Assembly (NCBI GenBank): GCA_002384815.1 | Contig: DGBN01000072.1 | Location: 1 to 8,500 of the forward strand | Length of the DNA: 8,500 bases | Direction: 5' to 3' | Source: Oxalobacteraceae bacterium UBA4003 | Lineage (GTDB): Bacteria; Pseudomonadota; Gammaproteobacteria; Burkholderiales; Burkholderiaceae_D | Part shown: positions 6,761-8,500 of the stretch, piece by piece | Numbering within the stretch: the stretch's first letter is position 1 | Layout: the number at the start of each line of letters is the position of its first letter | Made by a program: the position numbers and the translations under genes | Notes under the pieces: generated by a model | Databases searched by the model: none | What the model was told of the DNA's origin: nothing | The model's input: only the letters and a program-made list of their open reading frames with translations

Positions 6761-7141
6761 ATGGGTATTCTAAGCACGATTTTCAGCAAGATTTTTCCGT
6801 CCGCTCACGCCGAACCCGCACCCGCTGAAGCAGCACCGGCAGCAACGCCAGGGGCTGCCCCGGCTGCCCCCGTTGCGCCGATTCAGCAGGTCGATGTAGA
6901 AGCCATTCTGAATGGCATGGCGGCAAAAAATTCGCAAAAGCTGAACTGGGAAACATCGATCGTCGATCTGATGAAATTGCTCAATCTCGACAGCAGTCTG
7001 ACTGCGCGCAAAACATTGGCGCAAGAATTGAACTTTTCAGGTGATACCAACGATTCTGCTTCGATGAATATCTGGCTGCACAAGCAGGTCATGATCAAGC
7101 TGGCTGAAAACGGCGGCAAGGTGCCGGATGCACTGAAGTAA
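6761..7141 (+). CDS. DUF3597 domain-containing protein, function unknown
   Basis: 126 residues. Residues 1-12 form a short amphipathic stretch with regularly spaced Ile, Leu and Phe (MGILSTIFSKIF). Residues about 15-41 are an Ala/Pro-rich, probably disordered linker. Residues about 44-126 are a compact, mostly helical domain with the conserved pattern LNWETSIVDLMKLL, then DSS, GDTNDSASMNIWLHKQV and a final NGGKVP, which I recognise as DUF3597. No classical signal peptide or transmembrane helix is evident. No biochemical role is known to me for this family. The gene has a strong ribosome site, stands apart from dcd, and ends at a terminator shared with tal, so it is probably a single-gene unit. 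Family assignment is confident; function is not assigned. Confidence 0.88.
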   Translation: MGILSTIFSKIFPSAHAEPAPAEAAPAATPGAAPAAPVAPIQQVDVEAILNGMAAKNSQKLNWETSIVDLMKLLNLDSSLTARKTLAQELNFSGDTNDSASMNIWLHKQVMIKLAENGGKVPDALK

Positions 7142-7156
7142 GCATTCCACCATAAA

Positions 7157-7201
7157 AAAGCGGAGCAAACGCCACTTGCGAGTGGATGTTTGCTCCGCTT
7201 T
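7157..7201. terminator. Bidirectional factor-independent terminator between DUF3597 gene and tal
   Basis: AAAGCGGAGCAAAC at 7157-7170 pairs perfectly over 14 bp with 7188-7201. Inside it, CCACT at 7172-7176 pairs with AGTGG at 7181-7185 around a TGCG loop. Reading minus (tal), the stem runs into six consecutive Ts (complement of 7154-7159), a strong tail. Reading plus, the tail is TTTCTTGTTT, somewhat weaker. It closes both convergent genes. Confidence 0.93.
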
Positions 7202-7207
7202 CTTGTT

Positions 7208-7260
7208 TGTGCAGGACGGGAAAAGAGCAGGGCCTTCCGTCGTCTCCTAATCCCTGCACA
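7208..7260 (-). other. Structured 3' region downstream of tal
   Basis: TGTGCAGG at 7208-7215 is perfectly complementary to CCTGCACA at 7253-7260. Within it, GACGG at 7215-7219 can pair with CCGTC at 7237-7241. A second GCAGGG at 7227-7232 competes for 7252-7257. This lies between the tal stop codon and the terminator, so it would be part of the tal 3' untranslated RNA. Confidence 0.45.
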
Positions 7261-7264
7261 GGTA

Positions 7265-8200
7265 CTACTTCAACGCGTCAATCAATTTATCCAGTTTTAC
7301 TGCATCGATACAAAACGCGCGTATTCCTTCCGCCAGTTTCTCCGTCGCCATTGCATCGTCATTGAGCATGCTGCGGAAAGTCTTTTCGTCCAGCGTCAGT
7401 TTTTCGAGATCAGAATTCTTTGCTTCTTCAGGATCGAGTTTGCGCGTCAATGCTGCATCCGACTCAGCCAGTTTCTGCAATAACTCGGGGCTGATGGTCA
7501 GCAGGTCGCAGCCGGCCAGTTCGATGATTTGTGAAGTGTTGCGGAAGCTCGCACCCATCACTTCAGTCTGGTAGCCGAATTTGCGGTAATAGGTGTAAAT
7601 GCGCTTGACCGATTGCACGCCCGGATCGTCGGCACCGGTGTAATCGGTGCCGGTGGATTTCTTGTACCAGTCGTAGATGCGGCCGACGAAAGGCGAGATC
7701 AGTTGCACTTTGGCGTCGGCACAGGCGATCGCTTGCGGCAGCGAGAACAGCAGCGTCAGGTTGCAGCGTATGCCATCCTTCTCCAGTACTTCGGCGGCGC
7801 GTATGCCTTCCCATGTCGAGGCGATCTTGATCAATACGCGTTCGCGAGAAATACCGGCAGCCTCGTACAGACGAATCAGTTCGCGTCCCTTAGAGATCGA
7901 GCCTTCGGTATCGAAGGACAGGCGCGCATCGGTTTCGGTCGAGACACGGCCCGGGATGATCCTGAGAATTTCTGTGCCGAAGGCGACCAGCAGATGATCG
8001 ACGATTTGTCCTGTACTTTTGCCGGCGTGTTCGCGGGCAATTTTTTCCATGATCGGACGATATTCATCCTTTTGCACGGCTTTCAGGATCAATGAAGGAT
8101 TGGTGGTGGCGTCTTGCGGTGCGAAGGCCTTGATCGATTGAAAATCGCCAGTGTCGGCAACGATGGTGGTGTATTGCTTCAGTTGTTCGAGTTGGTTCAT
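7265..8200 (-). CDS. tal: Transaldolase (TalB type)
   Basis: 311 residues, against 317 for E. coli TalB. It transfers a dihydroxyacetone unit between sedoheptulose 7-phosphate and glyceraldehyde 3-phosphate in the non-oxidative pentose phosphate pathway, in the cytosol. Active-site residues are all present with a small offset from E. coli: Asp16 (YTTIVADTGD), Asn34 (DATTNPSL), Glu89 (STETDARLS), the Schiff-base Lys125 (LIKIASTWEGIRAAE), Asn147 and Thr149 (CNLTLLFS), and Ser169 (LISPFVGR). The start at 8200 aligns with the E. coli N-terminus although no Shine-Dalgarno site is visible. It lies 94 bases downstream of an RpiR/HexR-like regulator on the same strand and ends at the shared terminator. 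Assignment is very secure. Confidence 0.98.
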   Translation of the reverse strand: MNQLEQLKQYTTIVADTGDFQSIKAFAPQDATTNPSLILKAVQKDEYRPIMEKIAREHAGKSTGQIVDHLLVAFGTEILRIIPGRVSTETDARLSFDTEGSISKGRELIRLYEAAGISRERVLIKIASTWEGIRAAEVLEKDGIRCNLTLLFSLPQAIACADAKVQLISPFVGRIYDWYKKSTGTDYTGADDPGVQSVKRIYTYYRKFGYQTEVMGASFRNTSQIIELAGCDLLTISPELLQKLAESDAALTRKLDPEEAKNSDLEKLTLDEKTFRSMLNDDAMATEKLAEGIRAFCIDAVKLDKLIDALK

Positions 8201-8241
8201 GACGAGCTTATGAATTAAATGTTTGGGCTGTGTTGTGATCT

Positions 8242-8247
8242 ATTGTA
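8242..8247 (-). promoter_or_regulatory. Weak -10-like box upstream of tal
   Basis: The minus strand reads TACAAT about 42 bases before the tal ATG, in an AT-richer part of the 94-base gap. No -35 hexamer fits at 16-18 bases. tal may be read from this site, from the upstream regulator gene, or both. Confidence 0.2.
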
Positions 8248-8294
8248 CTCAAAGTGGAGCGGAGCCTGCCGGTACAGGAGTCACTGGTCAATTG

Positions 8295-8500
8295 CTAGCG
8301 CAGAAATGAATCGAACTGCATTTCGATTTTTTGCAAGGCTTTTTGCGCGCTGAGCATTTTCTTGCGGCGTTCAGGACTCAGACGCAATGCCAGACCCACG
8401 GCCAGAATATCGATTACCACCAGATGGGCGAGCCGCGCCGAGATCGGCGTGTAGGGATCGGTATGGAAGTGCAGGTCGATAGGGATCAGTACAGTCGCCA
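8295..8500 (-). CDS. RpiR/HexR-family transcriptional regulator, C-terminal part (truncated by window edge)
   Basis: I translated the 67 or so C-terminal residues directly from the minus strand; the gene continues beyond the window. The segment PIDLHFHTDPYTPISARLAH, then LVVIDILAVGLAL, resembles the end of the sugar-phosphate-binding SIS domain of RpiR-type regulators such as HexR, and the protein ends QFDSFLR before a TAG stop. Family knowledge: these proteins combine an N-terminal helix-turn-helix with a SIS domain and control sugar catabolism genes, which fits a position 94 bases upstream of tal on the same strand. In some Burkholderiales this regulator is fused to glucokinase; the visible part cannot tell whether that holds here. 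Confidence 0.8.
   Translation of the reverse strand, partial: ATVLIPIDLHFHTDPYTPISARLAHLVVIDILAVGLALRLSPERRKKMLSAQKALQKIEMQFDSFLR

Noticed and set aside
6718..6764. XhoI, EcoRI and NcoI recognition sequences clustered around the DUF3597 leader and start, resembling a cloning junction
   Set aside because: The flanking sequence is continuous, the ribosome site and coding region fit a natural DUF3597 gene, and no vector, tag or resistance sequence is seen. Coincidence is the simpler explanation.
8260..8280. Terminator between the HexR-like gene and tal
   Set aside because: The only inverted repeat (CCTG with CAGG) has a 4-bp stem and no T-run on either strand.
8201..8294. HexR operator upstream of tal
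   Set aside because: I looked for a HexR-like TGTA...TACA palindrome. Only weak partial symmetry around 8244-8253 (TTGTACTCAA) is present, which is not enough to call an operator.
1..8500. Mobile elements, CRISPR arrays, tRNA or rRNA genes, and horizontally acquired islands
   Set aside because: No transposase, integrase, regular spaced repeats, cloverleaf-type sequence or marked shift in base composition was seen; all complete genes are conserved chromosomal ones.

Overview
This window looks like a stretch of ordinary chromosome from a betaproteobacterium in the order Burkholderiales. The moderate GC content and the protein sequences (YggX, ArgA, HrpA, Dcd, TalB and HexR types) suggest an Oxalobacteraceae member such as a Herminiimonas or Janthinobacterium relative. 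That placement is inference from remembered family sequences; no search was run. I see no mobile element, phage gene, CRISPR array, tRNA or rRNA, and no obvious new defence or biosynthetic system.

Layout: yggX (16-288, minus) lies downstream of argA (399-1709, minus), separated by a 110-base leader that can form several hairpins. argA diverges from hrpA (1795-5850, plus) across an 85-base gap. That gap holds two back-to-back TATAAT boxes very close to the start codons and a 10-base palindrome. dcd (5941-6507, plus) follows hrpA after 90 bases. A 253-base spacer with a possible promoter and a hairpin leads to a small DUF3597-type gene (6761-7141, plus). That gene converges on tal (7265-8200, minus), and the two share a strong bidirectional terminator (7157-7201). 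Upstream of tal on the same strand is the C-terminal end of an RpiR/HexR-type regulator, cut by the window edge (8295-8500).

Functional themes are housekeeping ones: arginine biosynthesis (argA), iron and oxidative stress protection (yggX), RNA remodelling and ribosome rescue (hrpA), pyrimidine deoxynucleotide supply (dcd), and the pentose phosphate pathway with a probable sugar-phosphate-sensing regulator (tal, hexR-like). The least understood gene is the DUF3597 protein. The points most worth a second look are non-coding: the structured yggX leader, the near-leaderless argA/hrpA promoter pair, and the structured tal 3' region.

No gene-free stretch exceeds 300 bases. The longest is 6508-6760, described under its own entries.
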